From Sulfitobacter sp. (GTDB lineage Bacteria > Pseudomonadota > Alphaproteobacteria > Rhodobacterales > Rhodobacteraceae), in the NCBI GenBank assembly GCA_029252045.1, contig JAQXCD010000037.1, positions 1 to 55,180 on the forward strand: a DNA stretch of 55,180 bases. Reading direction: 5' to 3'. Made by a program: the position numbers and the translations under genes. Positions 35,352 to 43,846 of this stretch are shown in pieces. The notes beneath the pieces were generated by a model. It saw nothing but the letters and a program-made list of their open reading frames with translations. It made no database searches and had not been told where the DNA came from. How positions within the stretch are numbered: the first letter of the stretch is position 1; the number at the start of each line of letters is the position of its first letter.

Positions 35352-36389
35352 ATGGAAATTTTACACATAACCCGCCCCGCCCCGCTTGCCGGTCTTGACG
35401 ACATCCCGATGCCCTCGCAGGACGCCGAGCGAGCCAGTGCGCTGGTGGCGCGCTGTCCGGTCGCGGCAGAAACGCCGTTGGAAAATGCCGTGGCCATCGC
35501 CACCCATGCCGGCGTGCAGGATGTCTGGATCAAGGATGAACGCGGGCGGATGGGGCTTGGCAGTTTCAAGGCGCTGGGAGCGGCCTATGTCATTGCCTGT
35601 GACGCGCAAGAGGGCGACGTGAGCGGGCGGACCTATGTCACTGCCAGTGCGGGCAATCACGGCATGTCGGTCGCGGCCGGTGCTACAGCATTCGGTGCAG
35701 CGTCAGTTGTCTACATCGCACAGACCGTCCCCGAAAGCTTTGCCGCGCGGCTGGAGGCGCAGGGCGCACAGGTGGTCCGCGCAGGAGAAACCTATGAGGA
35801 CAGCCTTGCCGCGGCAGGGCAGGCCGCCGCAGATAACGGCTGGGATTTGCTGTCGGACGGGTCATGGCACGGTTATACGGACCGCCCCCACCGCCTGATG
35901 GAAGGCTATACCGTGCTGATGGCCGAAGCGATCCGGCAACTCCCCGAGGCGCCCACTCATGTTTTCCTGCAAGCAGGTGTGGGCGGTCTGGCCTGCGCTT
36001 GTGCCGCCCTTGCACGGCGCGAATGGGGCGCTGCCCCGCGTATTGTGGTGGTTGAACCGGATGCCGCACCCGCGCTGTATGGCTCGATCGTCGCGGGCAA
36101 GGCCGTCGAGAGCAGCGGGCCGGTTTCGGATATGGGGCGGCTTGATTGCAAAATGCCATCGCTGATTGCCCTGAAAGGGCTGGCACGGGACGCGGATGAT
36201 TTTGCACTGATCACCGAAGAAGAGGGCCACGCAGGGGCGGGGCTGTCGATGGTGGCGGGCTACCCTTCCTCACCGTCAGGGGCGGCAGGAGTTGCAGCAC
36301 TTGCCGCACTCGACGCAGACCAGCGCACAAGCCTTGGCCTTACAGCGCAGTCGCGGGTGCTGTGCATCCTCAGTGAAGGCCCCGCATGA
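35352..36389 (+). CDS. PLP-dependent lyase (diaminopropionate ammonia-lyase / threonine dehydratase-like)
   Basis: Fold-type II PLP enzyme, 345 residues. The cofactor lysine is in LGSFKALGAAYVI; the substrate carboxylate loop is ASAGNHGMSVA; the phosphate loop is QAGVGGLACACAAL. The SFKALG sequence is closest to diaminopropionate ammonia-lyases, though about 50 residues shorter; threonine dehydratases are the other option. It is the first gene of a three-gene chain with 4-base overlaps (ATGA, then GTGA). In ectoine-degrading bacteria a similar lyase (EutB) accompanies an M24 hydrolase and a racemase-like protein. I infer deamination of a diamino or hydroxyamino acid. Confidence 0.85.
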   Translation: MEILHITRPAPLAGLDDIPMPSQDAERASALVARCPVAAETPLENAVAIATHAGVQDVWIKDERGRMGLGSFKALGAAYVIACDAQEGDVSGRTYVTASAGNHGMSVAAGATAFGAASVVYIAQTVPESFAARLEAQGAQVVRAGETYEDSLAAAGQAAADNGWDLLSDGSWHGYTDRPHRLMEGYTVLMAEAIRQLPEAPTHVFLQAGVGGLACACAALARREWGAAPRIVVVEPDAAPALYGSIVAGKAVESSGPVSDMGRLDCKMPSLIALKGLARDADDFALITEEEGHAGAGLSMVAGYPSSPSGAAGVAALAALDADQRTSLGLTAQSRVLCILSEGPA

Positions 36390-37531
36390 TGCAGCGCGGT
36401 TTTGAACCTCGCGAATTCGAGCAAAGGACACAGGCCGCACAGCGCATGATGCAGGCGGCGGGCCTTGATGCGTTGCTGCTCAGCACCGAAGCAGATGTGC
36501 GCTATTTCACCGGCTATCTGACACGGTTTTGGGAAAGCCCGTCGCGCCCGTGGTTTGTGGTTGTGCCGGCGCAGGGCAAGCCCGTCGCGGTGATCCCTTC
36601 CATCGGGGCGGCGTTGATGGCGCAGACATGGGTTGACGACATCCGCACATGGCGCGCGCCTGATCCGGCTGATGACGGGGTCAGCCTGCTGGCGGATACG
36701 TTGAACGGATTGGGTGCCCGAACCATCGGCACCCCCATGGGCTATGAAAGCCACTTGCGCATGCCGCTGGCGGATTGGGCGCGGGTGCAGGCCGCTTTGC
36801 GCGGTGTCGTGCGTGACGATGCCGGTATTGTCGCGCGCCTGCGCTCGGTCAAGTCGGCGGCAGAGGTCGCCAAGATCACACAGGCCTGCGCCATTGCGGG
36901 GCGGGCTTTTGCGCGTGTGCCGCAGATTGCGCGTGTGGGGGTTCCGCTGTCCCAAGTGTTTCGCGATTTTCAACGCCTGTGTCTGGAGGAGGGCGCGGAT
37001 TGGGTGCCCTATCTGGCGGGGGGCGCAGCGCAGGGCGGCTACGGTGATGTTATCTCGCCCGCGTCAGATGCGCCGCTGGTGGCGGGTGATGTGCTGATGC
37101 TCGATACCGGACTGGTTTGGGACGGCTATTTTTGTGATTTTGACCGCAATTTCAGCCTAGGCCCCTCTGATGCGCAGACCGAAGCCGCACATGCGCGATT
37201 AATCGAAGCGGTTGATGCCGCAGCGCATATTGCGCGTCCGGGTGCAACAGCGGCCCAACTCTTCCATGCGATGGATGCCATCGTGACGGGCGGAAAAGGC
37301 GGATCGGATGCAGGCCGGTTGGGCCATGGTCTGGGCATGCAGTTGACCGAAGGTTTGTCGCTGATCCCGCAGGATCACACAGTGCTGGAACCGGGTATGG
37401 TGATCACGCTGGAGCCGGGCATCGAAACGGGAGAGGGCAGGATGCTTGTCCATGAAGAGGATATTCTGATCACCGAAGGGGCGGCCGTGTTTCTGTCGCC
37501 GCGCAGCGGGCCCGCGATGGTGCAGCTGTGA
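36386..37531 (+). CDS. M24 family metallopeptidase (Xaa-Pro peptidase / DoeA-like)
   Basis: Creatinase/prolidase-fold protein of 381 residues. The N-terminal domain (1-130) carries LDALLLSTEADVRYFTGY; the catalytic pita-bread domain keeps all five metal ligands: Asp in MLDTGLVWDG, Asp in YFCDFDRNF, His in LGHGLGMQLTEG, Glu in TLEPGIE and Glu in LVHEEDILIT. Members cleave Xaa-Pro bonds, creatine or cyclic amidines such as ectoine (DoeA/EutD). It overlaps the lyase gene by 4 bases and the racemase-like gene by 4 bases. The N-terminal substrate region is not clearly that of ectoine hydrolases, so the substrate is open. Confidence 0.9.
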   Translation: MMQRGFEPREFEQRTQAAQRMMQAAGLDALLLSTEADVRYFTGYLTRFWESPSRPWFVVVPAQGKPVAVIPSIGAALMAQTWVDDIRTWRAPDPADDGVSLLADTLNGLGARTIGTPMGYESHLRMPLADWARVQAALRGVVRDDAGIVARLRSVKSAAEVAKITQACAIAGRAFARVPQIARVGVPLSQVFRDFQRLCLEEGADWVPYLAGGAAQGGYGDVISPASDAPLVAGDVLMLDTGLVWDGYFCDFDRNFSLGPSDAQTEAAHARLIEAVDAAAHIARPGATAAQLFHAMDAIVTGGKGGSDAGRLGHGLGMQLTEGLSLIPQDHTVLEPGMVITLEPGIETGEGRMLVHEEDILITEGAAVFLSPRSGPAMVQL

Positions 37532-38271
37532 CACGGTACAATTATACCCGCGCGCCTGATGGTCCTGCGCCTTTGGGTATGATCGTGCTGCAAACAGACG
37601 AGACACTGGAGGGTGATCTGCGCCGGATGCTGCCTGCGGATGCGCCGCTCTACGTCAGCCGCGTGCCGTCAGGGGCGGATGTCACACCTGAAAGCCTGCG
37701 CGCCATGTCTGGCCATCTGACACAGGCGGCGGGGCTATTGCCCCAAGCTCTTCCCTATGCGGCCATCGGATATGGGTGCACCTCTGCCACGGCCCAGATT
37801 GGTGCGGGGCAGGTGGCTGCATTGATCGGGGCAGGTGTGCGAACCGCCCGTGTGACCGATCCGCTGACCGCGCTGATTGCAGCCTGTGCCGCGTTGGGCA
37901 TCACGCGGTTGGGGTTCCTGTCGCCCTATACCGCCGATGTCTCCGACCGCTTGCGCGCAGCATTGGTCGAGGCGGGAATCGCCACGCCGGTCTTCGGCAG
38001 CTTTGACGAAGCCAATGAGGCCAGCGTGGTGCGCATTGATGCGGCCTCTGTGATCGATGCGGCCTGTGACCTTGCGGGGCAAGGCGGGGTGCAGGCGGTG
38101 TTTTTGTCCTGCACAAACCTGCGCACACTGGATGTGATTGACGCGGTCGAAGCAGCGACAGGGCTGCCGTGCCTGTCGAGCAATCAGGCGCTGGGCTGGC
38201 ATCTGGGTATGGCAATCGGCCGGCAGTGCGCCATTCCGGGCCGCTTGGGGGCACTTGCCGGCGCTCCATAG
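37528..38271 (+). CDS. Asp/Glu racemase superfamily protein (maleate isomerase / EutA-like)
   Basis: Protein of 247 residues in the aspartate/glutamate racemase superfamily. Both active-site cysteines are visible: GYGCTSATAQIGAG and FLSCTNLRTLDV, the pair used by maleate cis-trans isomerase and racemases (arylmalonate decarboxylase has only the second). EutA of ectoine-catabolic clusters belongs to the same branch. Start is GTG 37528, overlapping the TGA of the peptidase gene (GTGA). It completes the lyase-peptidase-isomerase operon. No EutC or EutE homologue follows; a tRNA gene comes 71 bases later. Confidence 0.87.
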   Translation: MTRYNYTRAPDGPAPLGMIVLQTDETLEGDLRRMLPADAPLYVSRVPSGADVTPESLRAMSGHLTQAAGLLPQALPYAAIGYGCTSATAQIGAGQVAALIGAGVRTARVTDPLTALIAACAALGITRLGFLSPYTADVSDRLRAALVEAGIATPVFGSFDEANEASVVRIDAASVIDAACDLAGQGGVQAVFLSCTNLRTLDVIDAVEAATGLPCLSSNQALGWHLGMAIGRQCAIPGRLGALAGAP

Positions 38272-38342
38272 CTGTAAGTCGTCAATAAGAGCGTTTCCAC
38301 ATCTTGACGCTCCATCCGTGATGTCATACCCAATCCCTAGTC

Positions 38343-38417
38343 GCGGGCGTTGTGTAATGGTTAAGACCTCAGTTTTCCAAACTGAAGATGAGGGTTCGAT
38401 TCCCTCCGCCCGCTCCA
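38343..38417 (+). tRNA. tRNA-Gly(TCC)
   Basis: Complete cloverleaf: acceptor GCGGGCG/CGCCCGC, anticodon stem TCAGT/ACTGA with loop TTTCCAA (anticodon TCC at 38376-38378, reads GGA), T-arm GAGGG-TTCGATT-CCCTC, discriminator T and encoded CCA at 38415-38417. It sits between the Eut-like operon and the ABC exporter; no integration signature (repeated 3' end) is visible nearby. Confidence 0.97.
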
Positions 38418-38514
38418 TCCTCCTCCCATCGTAGAGATGATGTGACACCGCAACGCTTGACCCTTGCGGTCTGGCGCGCCACTAAGCGCTGCACAGAATT
38501 GTAAAGGACAGCGC

Positions 38515-40317
38515 ATGGCGGATACTCCCACGCCCCCACATTCCGCCACCGAAGAGCGCGAGCGCTCGCGCCGTATAGGTGCACTTGGCGCGCTTGTGCC
38601 GTTCCTGCGCCCCTACCGCCTGCTCATGTTTGCCGCCCTTGTGGCGCTTGTGGCCACGGCGATGATATCGCTGGCGCTGCCGCTGGCGGTGCGCCGTGTG
38701 GTGGATACCTTCAACAGCGAAGAAGCGGCTCTGCTGGACCAGTACTTTATGGCTGCACTGGCGATTGCTGGCCTTCTGGCTGTTGGCTCGGCGCTGCGCT
38801 ATGCGCTGGTGACGCGGCTGGGTGAACGTGTGGTGGCTGACATCCGCAAGGCGACGTTTGACCGCGTCATCTCGATGAGTCCGGTCTTCTACGAGCGAAT
38901 CATGACGGGCGAAGTCCTGAGCCGGATCACCACCGACACGACATTGATCCTGTCCGTGATCGGTTCTTCCATTTCCATTGCGCTGCGTCATTTCCTGACT
39001 TTTGTGGGCGGTCTGGCCCTGATGCTGCTTACCTCGGCGAAACTGGCAGGGCTTGTGCTGCTGATTGTGCCTGCGGTTGTGCTGCCGATCCTGTTTTTGG
39101 GCCGCCGCCTGCGGGTGCTGAGCCGGGAAAATCAGGACTGGATCGCGGCATCGTCCGGCAATGCCTCCGAGAGCCTGAGTGCGGTGCAAACGGTGCAGGC
39201 CTTCACGCATGAAGCTGCCAGCCGTGCGCAATTTGCGCAAATGACCGAAAGCTCGTTTTACGCGGCCCGCCGCCGTATCCGCACCCGCGCCTTCCTGACC
39301 ACAATTGTGATTTTTCTGGTGTTCTCCGGTGTGGTCGGCGTGCTGTGGATCGGTGCACATGACGTGCGTAACGGAGCTATGACTGTGGGCGCCTTGGTGC
39401 AGTTCCTGATCTATGCCGTTATGGTAGCGGGTGCCGTTGCCGCCCTGTCCGAAATCTGGTCCGAGTTGCAGCGCGCCGCCGGTGCGACCGAGCGTTTGGT
39501 GGACCTGCTGGAGACAGTAGACCCCGTGAATGATCCAGAGGCGGCACAGACCCTGCCGGAACCCGTTCAAGGCCATATCTGCTTTGAGGATGTGAATTTC
39601 CGCTACCCCGCGCGCCCGGATGTCTCGGCGCTGGATGGTGTCAGCCTTGAGATCAAACCGGGTGAGACGGTTGCCTTTGTTGGCCCGTCCGGTGCGGGCA
39701 AGACGACGATTATCCAGATGATCCTGCGCTTTTATGATCCACAGTCGGGGCGCATCACATTCGACGGCATTGATCTACGCGATCTGAAACGTGATGCCTT
39801 CCGCCGCCAGATTGCGATTGTGCCGCAAGACCCTGTGATCTTTGCCGCCTCTGCGCGTGAGAACATCCGCTTTGGCCGGCCCGATGCCACCGATGCCGAG
39901 ATTGAAAGTGCCGCACGCGCTGCTGCTGCGCATGACTTTATCGCGGCGCTGCCCGAAGGCTACGACAGCTATCTGGGTGAACGCGGCGTGATGCTGTCGG
40001 GTGGCCAGAAGCAGCGGATTGCCATTGCGCGTGCCATTTTGCGCGCCGCACCCGTGCTGTTGCTGGACGAAGCGACCAGTGCACTGGACGCTGAAAGCGA
40101 GCGCGCCGTGCAGGCGGCTGTCGAAGATCTGAGCGCGGGGCGCACCACGCTGATTGTCGCGCACCGTCTGGCAACCGTGAAAAAAGCCGACCGGATTGTG
40201 GTGCTGGAGGCGGGCCGCATTGTGGATACGGGCACCCATGATGATCTGGTCGCCAAGGGCGGGCTCTATGCCCGTCTGGCGCGGCTCCAGTTCACGGATG
40301 GTATCGCGGCGGAGTAA
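38515..40317 (+). CDS. ABC exporter, fused membrane and ATPase domains (MsbA-like)
   Basis: Half-size ABC exporter of 600 residues. The membrane domain (about 25-330, six segments) contains VVADIRKATFDRVISMSPVFYE and MTGEVLSRITTDT, typical of MsbA/BmrA-type transporters. The ATPase domain has Walker A GPSGAGKTTII, Q-loop VPQDPVIFA, signature LSGGQKQR and Walker B VLLLDEATSALD followed by the switch histidine in IVAHRLATV. It works as a homodimer in the inner membrane; lipid or drug export is likely. I start at ATG 38515 (MADTPTPPHSA) with AAAGGACAGCGC upstream. A strong hairpin follows at 40333-40362. Confidence 0.93.
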   Translation: MADTPTPPHSATEERERSRRIGALGALVPFLRPYRLLMFAALVALVATAMISLALPLAVRRVVDTFNSEEAALLDQYFMAALAIAGLLAVGSALRYALVTRLGERVVADIRKATFDRVISMSPVFYERIMTGEVLSRITTDTTLILSVIGSSISIALRHFLTFVGGLALMLLTSAKLAGLVLLIVPAVVLPILFLGRRLRVLSRENQDWIAASSGNASESLSAVQTVQAFTHEAASRAQFAQMTESSFYAARRRIRTRAFLTTIVIFLVFSGVVGVLWIGAHDVRNGAMTVGALVQFLIYAVMVAGAVAALSEIWSELQRAAGATERLVDLLETVDPVNDPEAAQTLPEPVQGHICFEDVNFRYPARPDVSALDGVSLEIKPGETVAFVGPSGAGKTTIIQMILRFYDPQSGRITFDGIDLRDLKRDAFRRQIAIVPQDPVIFAASARENIRFGRPDATDAEIESAARAAAAHDFIAALPEGYDSYLGERGVMLSGGQKQRIAIARAILRAAPVLLLDEATSALDAESERAVQAAVEDLSAGRTTLIVAHRLATVKKADRIVVLEAGRIVDTGTHDDLVAKGGLYARLARLQFTDGIAAE

Positions 40318-40332
40318 TTCCCTCGTGCGCAT

Positions 40333-40362
40333 AAGGGCCGCAGAGTGAAACACTCTGCCCTT
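40333..40362 (+). terminator. Hairpin after ABC exporter gene
   Basis: GCAGAGTG-AAA-CACTCTGC, a perfect 8-pair stem, with outer AAGG/CCTT pairing across a 3-base bulge. It begins 16 bases after the exporter stop and ends 27 bases before the BON-LysM gene. Likely a terminator for the exporter, though no long T-run follows. Confidence 0.55.
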
Positions 40363-40389
40363 AAACCAATCTATTCAGGGAGTATTCAG

Positions 40390-40821
40390 ATGGGTCTGTG
40401 GAGTTTTGTTAAAGGTGCCGGTAAAAAAGTGTTCGGCGGCGGTGATGCGGCGGAAGTGTCCGGCGCAGCGTTGCAGGACGAATTGAAAGAGCTGGGTTTT
40501 GACGCCGAAGGTCTGGAAATCACTGTTGAGGGTGACAAAGTTAAAGTGACTGGCAAAGCCGCGTCGCAGGAAATGCGCGAAAAGGTCATTCTGGCCTTGG
40601 GCAACGTCGAAGGTGTTGCAGCGGTTGAAGATGAAGTGACCGGTGGCGAAGGCGAGCCTACGTTCCACACAGTCGAGAAGGGTGACACCCTCTGGGCGAT
40701 CTCTGCCAAGACACTTGGCAACGGCGCGCATTACGGGAAAATCTTTGAGGCCAACAAGCCGATGTTGAGCCACCCGGACAAAATCTACCCTGGTCAGGTT
40801 CTGCGTATCCCGACCCTCTAA
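40390..40821 (+). CDS. BON and LysM domain protein (Kbp/YgaU-like)
   Basis: Protein of 143 residues with the architecture of Escherichia coli Kbp (YgaU): a BON domain at about 23-85 (LEITVEGDKVKVTGKAASQEMREKV...VEGVAAVEDEV, written in parts) and a LysM domain at about 92-142 (FHTVEKGDTLWAISAKTLGN...YPGQVLRIP). No signal peptide; it begins MGLWSFVKGAGKKVFGG. In E. coli the protein binds potassium and supports osmotic stress tolerance. ATG 40390 is preceded by AGGGAGTATTCAG. A strong hairpin ends the gene at 40829-40858. Confidence 0.93.
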   Translation: MGLWSFVKGAGKKVFGGGDAAEVSGAALQDELKELGFDAEGLEITVEGDKVKVTGKAASQEMREKVILALGNVEGVAAVEDEVTGGEGEPTFHTVEKGDTLWAISAKTLGNGAHYGKIFEANKPMLSHPDKIYPGQVLRIPTL

Positions 40822-40828
40822 ACGATCT

Positions 40829-40858
40829 GCTGCACTCCGTTGATTTTCGGGGTGCAGC
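40829..40858 (+). terminator. Terminator hairpin after BON-LysM gene
   Basis: GCTGCACTCCG / CGGGGTGCAGC, 11-pair stem with one G-U pair, loop TTGATTTT, seven bases after the stop codon. No T-run on the 3' side. Confidence 0.6.
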
Positions 40859-41036
40859 CCCTTCCGCAGGGTGCGGACAATCCCCATGTCCCCTGAATAG
40901 AATTGACGTTTGGGCAGTTATGCCCGTTACGCAGCGTTTTCGCGCATGCTTTGCTTGAATTTTTCCGGCGGGGGCGTCATCGTTCTGTATCAAATATGCA
41001 AGCCGCAAAAAGTGGCTGCACAGGGGAGGAAGACAC

Positions 41037-42917
41037 ATGGGATTTTCTGGACTTATTGACCGCGATGCAATCGAGGCTGAATGCGCGTGGGAGGACCGCG
41101 ACGTTCACAAAACGCTCTATAGCCTGCTTGCGGATACCGCATCTAAATTCCCCAATCGCAACGCTGTCAGCTACCAGTTGTTCTCGGGGCCAAAAGACCA
41201 CGCAGAAACGCTGAGCTGGCAAGATCTGCATGATAAATCTGTGCAAACGGCCAATCTGTTCCGCAGTCTGGGTGTGGGCCCTGATGATGTCGTGGCCTAT
41301 GTGCTGCCCAACGCAAACGAGACTGTTCTTAGCTTCTTTGGCGGCGCGATTGCAGGCATTGTGAACCCGATCAACCCGCTGCTGGACGCCGAGCAAATAG
41401 GCGCGATCCTGCGCGAGACAAATGCCAAGGTTGTTGTTACCCTGCGCCCGTTCCCGAAAACCGATGTGGCCGACAAAACAGCCGAGGCTGTGGCACTGGC
41501 ACCGAACGTCAAAACCGTTTTGGAAGTAGACCTACACCGCTATTTGACCGGCCTGAAGAAAGCAATTGTGCCGCTGATCCGCCCAAAGCGCAGTGTGCAA
41601 AATCAGGCAACCTACAAGAATTTCAACGAGGAAATAGCAAAGCAGCCGAAAACACTGCAATTCGCGGACCCGCAGGAGGACCGCGTGGCCTGCTATTTCC
41701 ACACGGGTGGCACCACGGGCATGCCCAAGGTCGCCCAGCACAAATACTCGGGCATGATCTACAACGGCTGGTTAGGCCATCGCATGCTTCTCGACGAGAA
41801 TGACAACATCCTGTGTCCGCTGCCGCTGTTCCACGTTTTTGCGTGTCATGTGATTGTGATGGGTGCGGTCACGGCCGGCGCGCATGTGATCTTTCCGACG
41901 CCGCAAGGTTTCCGTGGCGAAGGCGTGTTTGACAACATCTGGAAGCTGGTAGAGCGTTGGAAAGTAAGCTTTATCATCGGTGTACCCACCGCAATCTCTG
42001 CGATGATGCAGCGCCCTGTGGACGCTGACATCAGCTCGGTCAAGAGCACCTTCAGCGGCTCTGCGCCTTTGCCGATGGAACTGTTCCGTCGTTTCGAAAA
42101 AGCAACCGGCGTGCAAATCCTCGAAGGCTACGGCCTGACGGAAGCGACGGTTATGGTGTCGGGTAATCCGGCTGACGGGCTCAAAAAAATAGGCTCTGTC
42201 GGGATCGAATTCCCTTATAGCCGTGTACGGATCATCAAAGGCACACCGGACGGCCCCATTGATGCGGGTGTGGACGAAGTGGGCGAAATTTGTGTCTCGA
42301 ACCCAGGTGTTTTTGCGGGCAACACCTATACCGAGGCCGACAAGAACAAAGACCTCTATTATGATAACAAATACCTGCGCACGGGCGATCTGGGCCGCAA
42401 GGACGAGGATGGCTATATCTGGATCACGGGCCGCGCCAAGGATCTGATCATTCGCGGGGGGCACAACATCGACCCTGCCGAGATCGAAGAGGCGCTGCTG
42501 GGCCATGATGCCGTGGCCTTTGCAGGTGCAATTGGTCAGCCGGATGCCCATGCGGGTGAAATCCCATGTGCGTTTGTCGAGCTGGTGGCAGGTGCGTCTG
42601 TGACCGAGGAAGAGCTGTTGGCCTTCTGCAAAGAGCATGTGCATGAGCGGGCCGCTCAACCCAAAAGCATCACCATCATGGGTGAGTTGCCTAAAACCGC
42701 CGTTGGCAAAATCTTCAAGCCCGATCTGCGCCGCATGGCGATCACCCGCGTCTTTGATAGCGCATTGGAAGCGGCGGGCGTCGCCGCGCGCGTGGACAAG
42801 GTCGTGGACGACAAAAGGCGCGGTCTGATTGCGCATATCTCAATGAACGGCGCGGATGCTGCTGCTGTCGGCGCGGTGCTGGGTGATTTCATTACCCAGT
42901 GGGACGCCGCAGCTTGA
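41037..42917 (+). CDS. Acyl-CoA synthetase (AMP-forming)
   Basis: ANL-superfamily ligase of 626 residues that activates a carboxylic acid to its CoA thioester with ATP. Motifs: P-loop YFHTGGTTGMPKVAQ, LEGYGLTEATVMVSGNPADG, YLRTGDLGRKDEDGYIWITGR with DLIIRGGHNIDPAEIEE, and the C-terminal catalytic lysine in LPKTAVGKIFKPDLR. The long N-terminal region and family features suggest a medium- or long-chain acyl or cyclic-acid substrate; not resolved. AGGGGAGGAAGACAC lies before ATG. Followed with overlap by an alpha/beta hydrolase gene, so esters may be hydrolysed and then activated. Confidence 0.93.
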   Translation: MGFSGLIDRDAIEAECAWEDRDVHKTLYSLLADTASKFPNRNAVSYQLFSGPKDHAETLSWQDLHDKSVQTANLFRSLGVGPDDVVAYVLPNANETVLSFFGGAIAGIVNPINPLLDAEQIGAILRETNAKVVVTLRPFPKTDVADKTAEAVALAPNVKTVLEVDLHRYLTGLKKAIVPLIRPKRSVQNQATYKNFNEEIAKQPKTLQFADPQEDRVACYFHTGGTTGMPKVAQHKYSGMIYNGWLGHRMLLDENDNILCPLPLFHVFACHVIVMGAVTAGAHVIFPTPQGFRGEGVFDNIWKLVERWKVSFIIGVPTAISAMMQRPVDADISSVKSTFSGSAPLPMELFRRFEKATGVQILEGYGLTEATVMVSGNPADGLKKIGSVGIEFPYSRVRIIKGTPDGPIDAGVDEVGEICVSNPGVFAGNTYTEADKNKDLYYDNKYLRTGDLGRKDEDGYIWITGRAKDLIIRGGHNIDPAEIEEALLGHDAVAFAGAIGQPDAHAGEIPCAFVELVAGASVTEEELLAFCKEHVHERAAQPKSITIMGELPKTAVGKIFKPDLRRMAITRVFDSALEAAGVAARVDKVVDDKRRGLIAHISMNGADAAAVGAVLGDFITQWDAAA

Positions 42918-43843
42918 GCGGGAGCGATCCGGACTATGGCCTGCTCCTCGATGACGAGGTGCGGGCCTATATCGCGCGGGGGGCCGAGTTCTATCCCCCC
43001 GACGCTGTTGACCTGACAATTGCCCAGCAGCGCGCCGTCTATGACGCGATGTGTTCCGCCTTTCATGCGGGCCACCCTGAGGGTGTCGAGACCTGGGATG
43101 AACCATACGGCGGCGTGCCGTGCAGGCGCTACGAGACGGGCGCACATGATGTCACCCTGATCTATTATCACGGCGGCGGCTTTGTCGTTGGTGGCCTGCT
43201 CAGCCATGATGATGTCTGTGCCGAGCTGTGCACGCGGGCAGGGGTGCGGGTGATCTCTGTGGATTACAGACTGGCCCCTGAAACCGTTTTCCCAGGTTGC
43301 TACAATGACGCAAAAGCCGCGTTTGACGCGATTGCGGATGCCTACACGGGCCCAATCGTGATGGCGGGCGACAGTGCCGGTGGCAATCTGGCTGCGGCAG
43401 TAACCCATCATGCCCGTGCCCGTGTGGCTGGCGCGGTTCTGGTCTATCCCGGCTTGGGCGGTGACCCGACCAAGGGTAGCTATATCACACATGCCAACGC
43501 GCCAGAACTGACAACACGCGATATGGAGTTCTACAAGACCATTCGCACGGGTGGTGTTACGCCTCCGGCCGATGATCCCCGCTTTGCGCCTCTGCATGAC
43601 AGCGATTTCACGGGTCTGCCGCCCACGGTCATTGTCACAGCGCAATGTGATCCGCTGTCCAGTGACGGCGAAAGCTACCGCGACGCTTTGATCGCGGCTG
43701 GTGGGCGCGCGGTGTGGCTTGAAGAGGCGGGGCTGGTGCATGGTTGCCTGCGGTCGCGCCACATGAGCAAACGCGGCGCTGCATTCTTTGACCGCGTTGT
43801 TGACGCCACAACGGCCTTGGCGCAGGGCCGCTGGCCTTACTGA
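42914..43843 (+). CDS. Alpha/beta hydrolase (hormone-sensitive lipase family)
   Basis: Esterase-type hydrolase of about 309 residues. The oxyanion motif is YYHGGGFVVGG, the nucleophile elbow GDSAGGNLAAAV, the acid is in TAQCDPLSSDGE and the catalytic His in LVHGCLR. These place it in the HSL/family IV esterases. Start is probably TTG 42914, overlapping the ligase TGA (TTGA); GTG 42899 in the same frame would add five residues. Coupled to the acyl-CoA synthetase upstream. It ends three bases before the convergent phosphatase-like gene. Confidence 0.9.
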   Translation: MSGSDPDYGLLLDDEVRAYIARGAEFYPPDAVDLTIAQQRAVYDAMCSAFHAGHPEGVETWDEPYGGVPCRRYETGAHDVTLIYYHGGGFVVGGLLSHDDVCAELCTRAGVRVISVDYRLAPETVFPGCYNDAKAAFDAIADAYTGPIVMAGDSAGGNLAAAVTHHARARVAGAVLVYPGLGGDPTKGSYITHANAPELTTRDMEFYKTIRTGGVTPPADDPRFAPLHDSDFTGLPPTVIVTAQCDPLSSDGESYRDALIAAGGRAVWLEEAGLVHGCLRSRHMSKRGAAFFDRVVDATTALAQGRWPY

Positions 43844-43846
43844 CGC

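Noticed and set aside
35352..38271. Ectoine/hydroxyectoine utilisation operon
   Set aside because: EutC, EutE, the importer and the regulator are missing, and the M24 and lyase sequences are not clearly of the ectoine type; kept only as a similarity.
38343..38417. tRNA-Gly as the attachment site of a genomic island
   Set aside because: No repeat of its 3' end and no integrase gene nearby; the AT-rich island is 6.5 kb away.
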